Assembly (NCBI GenBank): GCA_023666645.1
Contig: JAMPBP010000001.1
Coordinates: 893,803 to 957,802, forward strand
Source: Clostridiales bacterium
GTDB taxonomy: Bacteria > Bacteroidota > Bacteroidia > Bacteroidales > Muribaculaceae
Length of the DNA: 64,000 bases
Direction: 5' to 3'
Below, piece after piece: positions 18,433 to 27,162 of the stretch (within the stretch, counting starts at the first letter, position 1; each line of letters starts with the position of its first letter). The position numbers were made by a program, and so were the translations under genes. Under the pieces are notes generated by a model. That model ran no database searches and had not been told where the DNA came from. It was given only the letters and a program-made list of their open reading frames with translations.

Positions 18433-18731
18433 TGTTCGAATACGTATATATCTTCATTAACGCGTTGCATGTGATAGTGTTCTCTCACCACGCGCTCCAT
18501 GTTCTCACGGTCGCTCTCGAGGGTGGCATTCAGATGGCGGTAATACTCCAGTGAGTCACGGTTCTCGGCTATCTCTACCTTCAGTTCCTCAATGCGTTTC
18601 TGGTATTTCATGCGGTCGAGCACCGAGTTCTCCTCGTTGAAGAAGCATACATATACAACGAAACACCCCACGCCTACGAGCGGAACCGTGATGTAGCGTT
18701 TAAGCCAGTTGTACATTCCTTTGGCTGTCAT
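18429..18731 (-). CDS. FtsB/DivIC septum formation initiator
   Basis: This 100-residue bitopic protein has a short cytoplasmic N-terminus, one membrane helix (about 15-31) and a coiled coil (about 38-75). It ends with MERVVREHYHMQRVNEDIYVFE, the conserved end of FtsB/DivIC proteins. It should form the periplasmic FtsB-FtsL-FtsQ divisome complex. It lies 2 nt downstream of the cytidylate-kinase-like gene. Confidence 0.88.
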   Translation of the reverse strand: MTAKGMYNWLKRYITVPLVGVGCFVVYVCFFNEENSVLDRMKYQKRIEELKVEIAENRDSLEYYRHLNATLESDRENMERVVREHYHMQRVNEDIYVFEQ

Positions 18732-18733
18732 GG

Positions 18734-19375
18734 TCAGTCGGTGTGCAGGCGGGTAAGGAACTCTTTGACAATGGCTACTATATCATCGATCGACAAACGT
18801 GAGGAATCGATGGTGAGATCATAGCTTGAGGCCTGTCCCCAGCGTTTGTCGGTGTAGAAGTTGTAGAAAGCTGCCCTTATCTTGTCATGCTTTTCGGCAA
18901 TCTGGCGAGCCTCGTCGGGAGTGGCGGCGTCCATTCGGCTCATGATGCGTTTCACCCGGGCCTCGATAGGGGCATGGACAAACAGGTTCACTACATTCTT
19001 GTGGTCTCTCAGCACATAGTCTGCGCTACGGCCTACGATGACACATGAGGAGCGGTCGGCCAGGGATCGTATCACTTCGCTTTGAGCCCGATATATGGAA
19101 TCGTCGCTTATGGAGGTCGTGTTTGGGAACATGGCATATGTACCATAGCCACTCATGCCTCCATATGACATCATGCCACTGAAAAACGATGGGGCCTTCT
19201 CGTCTTTACGCTCAAAGAGCTCGGGACTCATGCCGGCGTGTTTGGCCGCTTCCAGTAGCAGTTCCTTGTCATAGTATTCTATCCCAAGCGCGCGGGCCAA
19301 AGCTTGCCCTACCTGGCGGCCGCCGCTGCCAAACTGGCGGCCTATAGTAATGGTGAATTTATCCTCGGTATTCAT
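18734..19375 (-). CDS. Cytidylate-kinase-like P-loop protein
   Basis: The 213-residue protein has the degenerate P-loop GRQFGSGGRQVGQALA and the layout of the cytidylate-kinase-like family (PF13189 type), which differs from true Cmk. Other matches are YYDKELL, SSCVIVGRSADYVLRDHKNVVNLFVHA and a C-terminal DLTIDSSRLSIDDIV. Its substrate is unknown. The ATG at 19375 is used because the longer frame (19414) would overlap the divergent SRP RNA promoter and adds an unlikely hydrophobic prefix. A TATTTTTG box (19384-19391) sits right before this ATG. Confidence 0.84.
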   Translation of the reverse strand: MNTEDKFTITIGRQFGSGGRQVGQALARALGIEYYDKELLLEAAKHAGMSPELFERKDEKAPSFFSGMMSYGGMSGYGTYAMFPNTTSISDDSIYRAQSEVIRSLADRSSCVIVGRSADYVLRDHKNVVNLFVHAPIEARVKRIMSRMDAATPDEARQIAEKHDKIRAAFYNFYTDKRWGQASSYDLTIDSSRLSIDDIVAIVKEFLTRLHTD

Positions 19376-19383
19376 AACAGCAA

Positions 19384-19391
19384 CAAAAATA
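19384..19391 (-). promoter_or_regulatory. -7 box TATTTTTG before the cytidylate-kinase-like gene
   Basis: The minus-strand TATTTTTG fits TAnnTTTG and lies eight bases upstream of the ATG, so the leader would be only a few bases long. It is back to back with the SRP RNA promoter. The region is A-rich, so a chance match is possible. Confidence 0.35.
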
Positions 19392-19412
19392 CAAAAAAAA
19401 ATGCACCCTTGC

Positions 19413-19442
19413 ATTGCGTATTGAAAAAAATTCGTACCTTTG
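19413..19442 (+). promoter_or_regulatory. Promoter of the SRP RNA gene
   Basis: ATTG (19413-19416), an 18-nt spacer and TACCTTTG (19435-19442) fit the Bacteroidota consensus. The predicted start at about 19447 coincides with the first base of the RNA helix. Confidence 0.7.
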
Positions 19443-19446
19443 TGCT

Positions 19447-19551
19447 CGGGTAAGTCCTACACGACCAGCACGCCCTGAACTCCGCCAGGTGAGAAATCAA
19501 GCAACGGTAAGGGATTGAGCGGTGCGATGTAGATAGCTTACCCTTTTTTTT
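19447..19551 (+). ncRNA. ffs: Bacterial small SRP RNA (4.5S-type) with its terminator
   Basis: The ends GGGTAAG (19448-19454) and CTTACCC (19537-19543) pair to close a hairpin about 96 nt long, and a run of eight T follows (19544-19551). The apical part contains CCAGGTGAGAAATCAAGCAACGG. This is the SRP helix 8 pattern, with AGGT and AAGCA strands around a GAAA tetraloop, the binding site for Ffh. With a good promoter upstream and a T-tract behind, this is very probably ffs. It is divergent from the cytidylate-kinase-like gene. Confidence 0.85.
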
Positions 19552-19643
19552 GCCCGTTGGGCTCACACCTCTCCGATGGGTGGCGGCTCGCTTAGCGACG
19601 GCCGGTAATTGTAAGCGGAATAGTCTTTTGCCTTCAAAAATTA
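19552..19643. other. Gap after the SRP RNA, nothing recognised
   Basis: This stretch has GC-rich pieces (CTCCGATGGGTGGCGGCTCG) but no supported gene. It may be the tail of a longer SRP transcript or a spacer. Confidence 0.4.
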
Positions 19644-19674
19644 AATCCCCTGGTGCACATGACAACAGGGGATT
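19644..19674 (-). terminator. Hairpin terminator of the inositol-phosphate synthase gene
   Basis: AATCCCCTG (19644-19652) pairs perfectly with CAGGGGATT (19666-19674). On the minus strand it is followed by TTTAATTTTTG, a T-rich tail. It lies downstream of the synthase gene and facing the SRP RNA. Confidence 0.7.
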
Positions 19675-19682
19675 GTGTATTT

Positions 19683-19710
19683 AGAGCCCATTCCTTGTCG
19701 AATGGGCTCT
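19683..19710 (-). terminator. Second hairpin after the inositol-phosphate synthase gene
   Basis: AGAGCCCATTC (19683-19693) pairs perfectly with GAATGGGCTCT (19700-19710) around a 6-nt loop, 20 nt past the stop codon. Together with the next hairpin it forms a tandem terminator. Confidence 0.65.
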
Positions 19711-19729
19711 TAGATGATGTTGCGGTCGT

Positions 19730-21031
19730 TTAATCCAAAGGCTCATCGGCAGGATAGCCGCCCATTTCGCGAAGCGCGTTCTTGAGCATGATATACTGCT
19801 GGAAGAGGTGGTTCACCGGAACTTCACCTTTGGTATAGTCGTGCATTGGACACTTGAGGAAGAAGCTCAGGAATGTCTGAGTTCCGTAGCGTCCTGCTCG
19901 GGCTGCGAGGTCGCTCAGTAATACCAGATCGAGACAGAGTGGGGCAGCCAGTATGGAGTCGCGGCACAGGAAATCAATTTTGATCTGCATGGGATATCCC
20001 ATCCAGCCGAAGATGTCGATGTTGTCCCAACCCTCTTTGTTGTCATTGCGCGGCGGGTAGTAGTTTATGCGCACTTTGTGATAGTAGTCGGTATACAAGT
20101 CGGGCTGATCTTCGGCTACCAGTATGGACTCGAGTGTCGATAGCTTGCTCACTTCCTTTGTGTGGAAATTGGCGGGCTCGTCGAGCACGAGGCCGTCGCG
20201 GTTGCCGAGGATGTTGGTTGAGAACCAGCCTGCAAGTCCCAGACAGCGTGTGCCGATGATGGGGGCGAAACCCGATTTGACTAATGTCTGGCCGGTCTTG
20301 AAGTCTTTTCCGGCAATGGGCATCTTGGTTTTCTCGGCGAGTTCCCACATGGCGGGGAAGTCGACTGTAGTGTTGGGTGCTCCCATGATGAATGGACATC
20401 CCTCGGTCAAAGCGGCGTAGGCATAGCACATTGACGGGGCAATGTGTTTGCGGTCATCGGCTTTCATAGCGGCCTCCATCGCGGCCAGCGAACCGTGGAT
20501 TTCGGGATCGACCGGTACATATACTTCGGTCGATGCTGCCCATAGTACAACGATGCGGTCCACTCCTTTTTCAGCCTTGAAGTCTCTGATGTCCTTGCGC
20601 AGCTGTTCCACCATTTCCCAGCGGGTTTTACCTACCATGACGTTGTCGCCATCGAGACGGCGCGCATAATCCTTGTCGAAGGCGGCCTTCATGGGCTTGA
20701 TTGCTTCCAGTTCTTCTTTTACCGGAAGTATATCCTTGGCTTTCAGTACTTCTGCGTTGACAGCGCTTTCGAAAGCGTTGGCTGGATAAACGTCCCAGGC
20801 TCCAAAGACGATGTCCTCAAGTTGGGCCATGGGTACAATCTCGCTATATTTCAGGTACTTCTTGTTTTCACCCTCACCGACGCGTATTTTGTCATACTGT
20901 GTCATCGAACCGACAGGTTTGGCCAGTCCTTTGCGGGTCATCAGCACTCCTGTCATGAAAGTCGAGGTTACGGCTCCAAGTCCTACTACGAGGATACCGA
21001 GTTTTCCCTCGGCTTTTTTTACGTTACTCAT
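19730..21031 (-). CDS. myo-Inositol-1-phosphate synthase
   Basis: The 433-residue protein matches the inositol-3-phosphate synthase (MIPS) family, which converts glucose 6-phosphate to myo-inositol 1-phosphate using NAD. It has the Rossmann start LGILVVGLGAVTSTFMTGVL, then VLWAASTEV, NTTVDFPAMWE, AGKDFKTGQT with catalytic-type lysines, NILGNRDG and SLVLLSDLAARAG-like C-terminal pieces. In gut Bacteroides this enzyme feeds inositol sphingolipid synthesis. None of the other lipid genes is next to it here. The ATG at 21031 removes an unlikely prefix and leaves a 34-nt leader after its promoter. Confidence 0.93.
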   Translation of the reverse strand: MSNVKKAEGKLGILVVGLGAVTSTFMTGVLMTRKGLAKPVGSMTQYDKIRVGEGENKKYLKYSEIVPMAQLEDIVFGAWDVYPANAFESAVNAEVLKAKDILPVKEELEAIKPMKAAFDKDYARRLDGDNVMVGKTRWEMVEQLRKDIRDFKAEKGVDRIVVLWAASTEVYVPVDPEIHGSLAAMEAAMKADDRKHIAPSMCYAYAALTEGCPFIMGAPNTTVDFPAMWELAEKTKMPIAGKDFKTGQTLVKSGFAPIIGTRCLGLAGWFSTNILGNRDGLVLDEPANFHTKEVSKLSTLESILVAEDQPDLYTDYYHKVRINYYPPRNDNKEGWDNIDIFGWMGYPMQIKIDFLCRDSILAAPLCLDLVLLSDLAARAGRYGTQTFLSFFLKCPMHDYTKGEVPVNHLFQQYIMLKNALREMGGYPADEPLD

Positions 21032-21068
21032 AATTATTTTCAAAAATAGGTTATAAAATTTGACGGCA

Positions 21069-21098
21069 CAAAAGTAGGTATTGTATTTACCGTGCAAA
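21069..21098 (-). promoter_or_regulatory. Promoter of the inositol-phosphate synthase gene
   Basis: On the minus strand TTTG (21098-21095), an 18-nt spacer and TACTTTTG (21076-21069) match the Bacteroidota consensus. The start would be near 21065, 34 nt before the ATG. Confidence 0.75.
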
Positions 21099-21226
21099 AT
21101 TTTTTTGCCTTAAAAATAAGTTAATTAATATATTCTAAAGTTAATATATACCCTGATTTGTGAAAATAATTAAATATGTCAAATGATTACATTTTTAAGT
21201 GTTAAATTATGTTGGGTGGGCTTGGT

Positions 21227-23779
21227 TCATTTTAGATGCGATAATGTCTTGAGAATAGTGTCTCCGATTCCAATTGTATAGCCATTGGAAACCCAAACGA
21301 TACGGTTGAAAGTGTCGGCAATGACAAAGATTGGATAGGCCGGGTTGTCAAGATGCAGGGATTTGACAATCTCATCGCGTGACGCACCATCATTATCGAT
21401 ACCTATTACAACATTTTCAGGTAACCCGGGAAATATATTCTTGTCAAAGCGTGCAGCTTTGCCGGCATCGTCAAGAAGAAGCATTATGCGTGGGGAGTCG
21501 GGGCCGAATTTGTCGGCAACCGCACTTATGTCGTTCAGAGCATGGGTCGATGGCTCGTGATTTGGAGCGATGAGCCCCAGTACATAGTAGCCACGCCCGG
21601 TGGTTGACAGCAGGCTCTTGTCGCTATCGGTGGCAATGTCGTGGTATATATTCTCGGCATTGAGTGAGCCTATTACCGACAGCACGTTGTTATCCTGTCT
21701 TATCACCAATTCTTTTTCGGTGGTTTTTCCAGGTTGTATATGGAGAATCTCGCTACGTGCAAGCACGCCTCCGTCGGCCAGTCGCTGACCTGAGGTCAAA
21801 ATGTATTGTCCTGCTTCAAGTTCATAGGGCTCGTTGAAAAGGGAGCTTACGGTTTCTCCTTCGTCAAATTCCAGCAGTGATGCCACGCCGTTGGTGATTT
21901 TTGAGAGCGAGAACTGGTTATAGTATTTCGGATCGATAATATACCCATCAGGTTTGTAGGTGATTTTGAGCGAGCCGCGTGGAGATGAGACAGCAGTGTC
22001 GGTGGCGGTCTTCATTCCAAAGTCCACATCGGTCCAGCCCGTTCCGTCAGTTGTATACTGGGTGGTGCCGGTCACGGGGTCTATGCGTGCCGGTATACCA
22101 ACACTACGGGCTATCGCTACAAAAAGAATATTACGGGAGATAGCATCGGCTTTACCTGAATTCAGCACGGCAATGGGACTCATTCTCAGTCTCATGGGGT
22201 TCTCCTCATCGGCTGGTGTTATATTTTCCCCTATCCATTGGGCTATGAGTTGCGGATTTTTTCTGAACTTGGCAGCGTTGTCGCGGAATCGGTCGCTCAC
22301 CATCTTGCGCCATGGACGCAGATATTCGATCTCTACTCGCGGGCTTAGTATGTAACGGTCATAGAGTTCTTTGTTGCCTGAAGTGTTGGGAACAACATGA
22401 TTTACAACATCGATAATCACCTCGGGAGCAATGTCACGGCGGTCCTTCTCGGTCACATTCAAGAGCATATCTATGGCAGTGGCACGCTTTGAGGCGGGAA
22501 GAGTTTTCAGTGTCTCCACAATCATGGAATGGTTGCCCCTGGATTCGGTAAGGATAGTGACCAGTGACTCCTCATCGACTCCCAGTTGACGGGCAATATC
22601 GCGTGAGTCCTCGGCTGTCGCAAAAGTAGCCATATAGGCATTTCTTATCGAGTCCTCCTGGTGGAGCCTTAGCTCGTTGTAGTCGCGTTGTTGCTGTGTT
22701 ACGATGGGTAAGGCCGCGCCCGATGCAGGTGGTACTATGTCTACTTCCATTATGCCGGTATGATCGGCATCTTTGTCAAGTATCACCTTCAAAGGCTCTC
22801 GGCCTGTGGATTCATTTCCCGGTCTACCTTTGGCGATGCCATAGTTTTTGCCATCGGAGGCCCAGACTATTATGTCTCCAAGGCCAGCGGTGATGAATGA
22901 AAGACCCTCATCGTTGGCTGTTTTCCTTACAGCGGGATAAAACTCGGCATAGTTGTATATGCAGAAGCTTACATCAGCACCGGCTGCTGGTGTCCCGTCG
23001 GGGTGTACTACCATTACAGTCAGGGTGTCGACCGGAGCATAGTTGGCTGTCACATTGATGCGTGTCGACAGCGGTTGTCGGAGCAATATCTCCTCAGGAC
23101 CGTCATATACACCGTAAACATTGGTGTTCATGAGCATGCCACGCGAGGCGGGAGCGTTGAACCATGCGAGGTTCAGGACGGCTTCCGGTTCGCAGGCGCC
23201 CAGGAAATACCAGCGCCCGTTGGCCCATGCTTCCACCCAGGCATGGTTATCATCGGTGTGGGCCCATCGCGGTGTGTAGATCTGTCGTGCCGGGATTCCC
23301 ACAGCGCGCAGAGCTGCTACTCCGAATGTCGACTCTTCGCCACAACGGCCTATGGCTTGGCTTATAGAGGAAACGGGTGATGATGTACGGCCATCGGAAG
23401 GTTTGTAGGTGACTTTTTCATGACACCAGTGGTTGACCTCAAGAATGGCTTCCTCCATTGACAGTCCCTTCACACGTTCCTTAAGTTCCTCATAGAAGAG
23501 AGTCCTGAAATGGTCAAGATTTTCATTGTTGACTCTCACCGGTAGCACAAAGTGCATGAACTCGCGCTCAGGGACAGTCTCTCCCCACGGCATTTCACGA
23601 CGGGCACGAAGTGACGCGTCGATATTCTCAAGATAAAACTCGCGGGAATACTCGGCGCTGTCGGGCAGTGACATGTATTTGTAGAGGAAAGAGATAGCCT
23701 CGTCACGCGTGATTGCCACAAGCGGTAGAGAGGTTATGGCAATGGCCAATAGAGTGAACAGTCGTGATAATGAGCTCAT
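21227..23779 (-). CDS. Exported transglutaminase-like protein
   Basis: This 850-residue protein has a signal peptide (1-22) and a transglutaminase-like core. The core shows the catalytic Cys146 in GRCGEES, His179 in DDNHAWVEAW, and Glu197 in GACEPE, where most relatives have Asp. A beta-sandwich of roughly 100 residues follows (TADVSFCIYN-type strands). The C-terminal portion repeats a second, degenerate transglutaminase-like segment (SIGIPARIDPVTGTTQ) and ends in a thioredoxin-like fold (PRIMLLLDDAGKAARF). It may act as a protease or deamidase on cell-surface or host glycoproteins; this is inference. It is the last gene of the suf-cutC series, 15 nt past cutC. Confidence 0.8.
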   Translation of the reverse strand: MSSLSRLFTLLAIAITSLPLVAITRDEAISFLYKYMSLPDSAEYSREFYLENIDASLRARREMPWGETVPEREFMHFVLPVRVNNENLDHFRTLFYEELKERVKGLSMEEAILEVNHWCHEKVTYKPSDGRTSSPVSSISQAIGRCGEESTFGVAALRAVGIPARQIYTPRWAHTDDNHAWVEAWANGRWYFLGACEPEAVLNLAWFNAPASRGMLMNTNVYGVYDGPEEILLRQPLSTRINVTANYAPVDTLTVMVVHPDGTPAAGADVSFCIYNYAEFYPAVRKTANDEGLSFITAGLGDIIVWASDGKNYGIAKGRPGNESTGREPLKVILDKDADHTGIMEVDIVPPASGAALPIVTQQQRDYNELRLHQEDSIRNAYMATFATAEDSRDIARQLGVDEESLVTILTESRGNHSMIVETLKTLPASKRATAIDMLLNVTEKDRRDIAPEVIIDVVNHVVPNTSGNKELYDRYILSPRVEIEYLRPWRKMVSDRFRDNAAKFRKNPQLIAQWIGENITPADEENPMRLRMSPIAVLNSGKADAISRNILFVAIARSVGIPARIDPVTGTTQYTTDGTGWTDVDFGMKTATDTAVSSPRGSLKITYKPDGYIIDPKYYNQFSLSKITNGVASLLEFDEGETVSSLFNEPYELEAGQYILTSGQRLADGGVLARSEILHIQPGKTTEKELVIRQDNNVLSVIGSLNAENIYHDIATDSDKSLLSTTGRGYYVLGLIAPNHEPSTHALNDISAVADKFGPDSPRIMLLLDDAGKAARFDKNIFPGLPENVVIGIDNDGASRDEIVKSLHLDNPAYPIFVIADTFNRIVWVSNGYTIGIGDTILKTLSHLK

Positions 23780-23794
23780 ATGGTATCGTTTAAG

Positions 23795-24556
23795 TTAGTG
23801 AGATAGAATTCTTGCAAGAAGGTTTACAACACGTGCCGATGTCGACAACGGGGCATACTCGTCGCAGCCGGGGACTCCCATTGGAACCGATGCGCGTCGA
23901 AACTTCATGCCGCTCTCCATTGCCTCTCGGGCTGTGGAATGAATGGCACTTACGCCGCTTTCGTGTACGATTTCCTCGGCATTGGAGGGCTTCACTCCCG
24001 CCCCTGCCATGATAGTGATACGGCCGCTTGAGGCCTCAACCAGCCTACGCAGCATATCTTTGCCGGCTACGGCATTGGGAGCCAATCCTGAAGTGAGCAC
24101 GCAATTACAGCCAAGTCCTATTATTGTTTCGAGGCTTTCACTCCAGTCTCGGCATAGATCAAAGGCCCGATGAAAGGTGATGTTGACATTGCGCCCCATT
24201 ATTGCTGCGGTGTCCCGTGCCGCATTTATCATGCGCCTGCAAGCTTTGGTATCTATGTCGCCCTCTGCTGTAAGGGCGCCTATCACGACACCTGTAGCGC
24301 CAAGCTCTACGGCAATCTTTATATCGGTCACCATCATATCTATTTCAGCATCGGTATAGAGAAAATCACCGGCGCGGGCTCTGATCAAGACATTGACTTC
24401 AGCAATGCCGGTTGCTACAGCACTTTTTATCAGGGCGTATGATGGGGTTACACCACCTTCAGCGAGTCCGGAGCAGAGCTCGATTCTTGAGGCACCGCCC
24501 TCTTTGGCGGCTAACACGCTGGCAAGGTCACCGCAGCATATCTCGAGTGAAGTCAT
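23795..24556 (-). CDS. cutC: CutC family protein
   Basis: The 253-residue TIM-barrel protein matches CutC: LEICCGDLASVLAAKEGGASRIELCSGLAEGG at the N-terminus (in pieces), VNVLIRARAGDFLYT, and VLTSGLAPNA. The family was first linked to copper homeostasis, but its biochemistry is unsettled. It lies 39 nt downstream of sufS and is probably part of the suf transcript. Confidence 0.93.
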   Translation of the reverse strand: MTSLEICCGDLASVLAAKEGGASRIELCSGLAEGGVTPSYALIKSAVATGIAEVNVLIRARAGDFLYTDAEIDMMVTDIKIAVELGATGVVIGALTAEGDIDTKACRRMINAARDTAAIMGRNVNITFHRAFDLCRDWSESLETIIGLGCNCVLTSGLAPNAVAGKDMLRRLVEASSGRITIMAGAGVKPSNAEEIVHESGVSAIHSTAREAMESGMKFRRASVPMGVPGCDEYAPLSTSARVVNLLARILSH

Positions 24557-24595
24557 ATATGTTTTTTGTTTATCGTGGATAATCTTATGGTTTAA

Positions 24596-25807
24596 TCACT
24601 GCAGCATTGGTGCGATGCGCTTTAGTCCTTCTATAAAGGTGTCTACCTCGTCCATGGTGTTGTATGCGGCAAATGAAGCTCTTACCGTTCCCTCTATACC
24701 GAGGGCGGTCATTAATGGCTGGGCGCAGTGATGGCCGGTGCGCACGGCAATGCCGAGTTTGTCAAGGAGCATACCTGTGTCGTAGTGATGGGCTTGTCCA
24801 ATGAGAAATGAAATCACCGCCGATTTACCGGGAGCGGTACCGAATATACGCATGCCATCAATCTCCATCATGCGCTCGGTAGCATATTCGAGCAGCTGGT
24901 GCTCGTGGGCCGCGATATTCTCCATTCCCACACTCTCTATGAAATCGAGAGCCTTGGAAAAGGCTGCGATATCTACAAAATCGGGGGTGCCGGCTTCAAA
25001 TTTGAATGGCAGGTCGGCATAGGTCGTCTTCTCAAAGCTCACATGGCTTATCATCTCGCCACCACCTTGGTATGGTGGCATCACCTGCAGCAGAGACTTG
25101 CGACCATAGAGCACACCTACCCCCGTGGGACCATACATCTTGTGGGCCGAGAAGGCGTAGAAATCGGCGTCAAGGTCCTGCACATCGATTCTCAAATGGG
25201 GCGCGGCCTGAGCACCGTCTATAAGTACCGGGATTCCCATGGAGTGGGCCTCGGCAATCATCTCTTTGACCGGATTGACGGTTCCCAGCACATTGCTCAC
25301 ATGGGTGATAGCAACCAGGCGGGTGCGTTCGCTCAGAAGCGAGCGGAACACATCGAGTCTGAGCTCTCCGTTTTCATTTATGGGAACTGCCTTTATCGAC
25401 AGGCGTTTATTGCGCTGGAGCAATTGCCAGGGCACGATGTTGGCATGATGCTCCATCACTGTCAACACAATTTCGTCACCGTTTTCCAGAAAATTGCCAT
25501 AGGATGCTGCCACCAGATTGATGGCCTCTGTAGTGCCGCGTGTAAAAATCACTTCTTCGGTCGACTTGGCGTTGATGTATTGGGCCACGCGCCTGCGGGT
25601 GTTCTCCTGCATGTCGGTGGCTTCCTGCGACATGCAGTGTACACCGCGGTGCACATTGGCCTTGGTGTTGTAGTACATCTGTTCCACTGCCTCAACGACA
25701 GCCCGAGGGGTCTGTGATGTGGCTGTGTTGTCGAGGTATATGAGAGGCTTGCCGTAGACTTTGCGGTCCAGGATAGGAAACTCCTGTCGTATCTTTGCTA
25801 TATCCAT
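24596..25807 (-). CDS. sufS: SufS cysteine desulfurase
   Basis: SufS is the PLP enzyme that takes sulfur from cysteine for Fe-S cluster assembly. The 403-residue protein has the PLP-lysine site SAHKMYGPTG, and the active-site cysteine in RTGHHCAQPL (about residue 361), followed by a normal C-terminal end. ATG at 25807 is preferred to a TTG at 25822 directly abutting the sufD stop. It follows sufD in the order sufB-C-D-S. There is no sufE or sufU in the window. Confidence 0.95.
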   Translation of the reverse strand: MDIAKIRQEFPILDRKVYGKPLIYLDNTATSQTPRAVVEAVEQMYYNTKANVHRGVHCMSQEATDMQENTRRRVAQYINAKSTEEVIFTRGTTEAINLVAASYGNFLENGDEIVLTVMEHHANIVPWQLLQRNKRLSIKAVPINENGELRLDVFRSLLSERTRLVAITHVSNVLGTVNPVKEMIAEAHSMGIPVLIDGAQAAPHLRIDVQDLDADFYAFSAHKMYGPTGVGVLYGRKSLLQVMPPYQGGGEMISHVSFEKTTYADLPFKFEAGTPDFVDIAAFSKALDFIESVGMENIAAHEHQLLEYATERMMEIDGMRIFGTAPGKSAVISFLIGQAHHYDTGMLLDKLGIAVRTGHHCAQPLMTALGIEGTVRASFAAYNTMDEVDTFIEGLKRIAPMLQ

Positions 25808-25822
25808 AGTGGGGGTGTACAA

Positions 25823-27160
25823 TTACATTTTGCAGCTCTCACAATGAGCTTCATATCCGGCTAACCGTCGCTCTACGAGGTGCCTCAGACGGTCGCGCAC
25901 ACTCTCTACTCTCACCGTGTCGACTACTTCGGTCATGAATGCCTGCATGAGCATCAACCTTGCCTCCTCATAGGGAATTCCGCGCGACTGCATGTAGAAA
26001 AGCTGTCGTTCATCGAGTTGTCCGGTTGTGGCACCGTGGCTGCATTTCACATCGTCGTTGTATATGAGAAGCTGGGGCTTGGCGTGCATGCGGGCTTGGC
26101 GCGATGCCAGGATATTGCGGTCGGTCTGGTGGGCCTGGGTGAAAGCGGCTCCAGGCTCCACGACGATGCTCCCTTCGAAAGCTCCACGTGCTTCATCGTC
26201 AAGTACATACTTGAACAACTGGTCGCTCTCTGAGTGACCGGACACATGTCTCACATCGCTGCAATTGTCGATGTGTTGTTTTCCTGAACCTATGGCCATA
26301 CCGTTGAGGTGACAATGGCAACCTTCCCCCATGATGTTGACACTGTATTCGTTGCGAGTGGTTCCGTTGTGCAGGGTCATGCCGCCGATCGACACGTCTG
26401 AGTCATTATGCTGCATCACATAGACTTGGTTGTAGCGTGAGTACACGGGGTGTGTTTCCTCGATGTCACACAGGTCGACGCGCGACCCTTCCCCGGCAAT
26501 CACTTCGATCACCTGTGACGATACTGCTGCCATGTCACGACTCATGGAGTGGTCGCAAGTGAGAACCGACAGGCGGGCGCCCGGTTCAGTGACTATGAGC
26601 ATGCGTCTCACACAGAGCATAGGCACCGGGGTACTGGTGAGAGTCACCACCTGTATGGGGCGGTCAAGTTCCACATTGCGGTCCACATGGATGAACACAC
26701 CGTCCTGAGCGAGCATTGTGTTCAGGGCGGTCCCGGCCGATTCCATTTGGGCAGCAGAACCGTAATAACGCTCTATGAGCTGGGGATATTCGGAGGCAGC
26801 TTTGCTCAGCGACATCACTTTCACTCCTGAGGGCATATTTTTCAAAAGTGTAGCCGATGGGACGAAGCTATCGTTGACAAGCACAGCAAGTAATGTGCTT
26901 ACATTGGGGATACCACACTTGAATGCAGCAGCGACATCACACGGAACGTTGATTCTGTCGATGTTGACTCCCAGGTCGGGAGCAAACATATGGTCGATAG
27001 AGGTCTTTTCATATCCCTCCATCGAGCAGTTGGGTAATTTCTTGCCGATAAGCGCGTGACGGGCCTCTTCACGCCGCTCGTTGAGGGCTCCGGCGCTTCC
27101 GCGGTTTATACGTTCGTGTTCAGCGTCATATAATTCTGTATATTGTTTGAGTGACCCCAT
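25823..27160 (-). CDS. sufD: SufD, Fe-S cluster assembly scaffold subunit
   Basis: SufD partners SufB and SufC in the SufBC2D scaffold. The 445-residue protein has the SufBD core: beta-helix strands with VDLCDIEETHPVYSR, HCHLNGMAIG, and the C-terminal CSHGATTGQLDERQLFYMQSRGIP, including the functional histidine of SufD. It sits 2 nt downstream of sufC and directly before sufS. Confidence 0.94.
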   Translation of the reverse strand: MGSLKQYTELYDAEHERINRGSAGALNERREEARHALIGKKLPNCSMEGYEKTSIDHMFAPDLGVNIDRINVPCDVAAAFKCGIPNVSTLLAVLVNDSFVPSATLLKNMPSGVKVMSLSKAASEYPQLIERYYGSAAQMESAGTALNTMLAQDGVFIHVDRNVELDRPIQVVTLTSTPVPMLCVRRMLIVTEPGARLSVLTCDHSMSRDMAAVSSQVIEVIAGEGSRVDLCDIEETHPVYSRYNQVYVMQHNDSDVSIGGMTLHNGTTRNEYSVNIMGEGCHCHLNGMAIGSGKQHIDNCSDVRHVSGHSESDQLFKYVLDDEARGAFEGSIVVEPGAAFTQAHQTDRNILASRQARMHAKPQLLIYNDDVKCSHGATTGQLDERQLFYMQSRGIPYEEARLMLMQAFMTEVVDTVRVESVRDRLRHLVERRLAGYEAHCESCKM

Positions 27161-27162
27161 GA

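Noticed and set aside
19552..19643. tRNA or second small RNA after ffs
   Set aside because: No cloverleaf or conserved loop was found.
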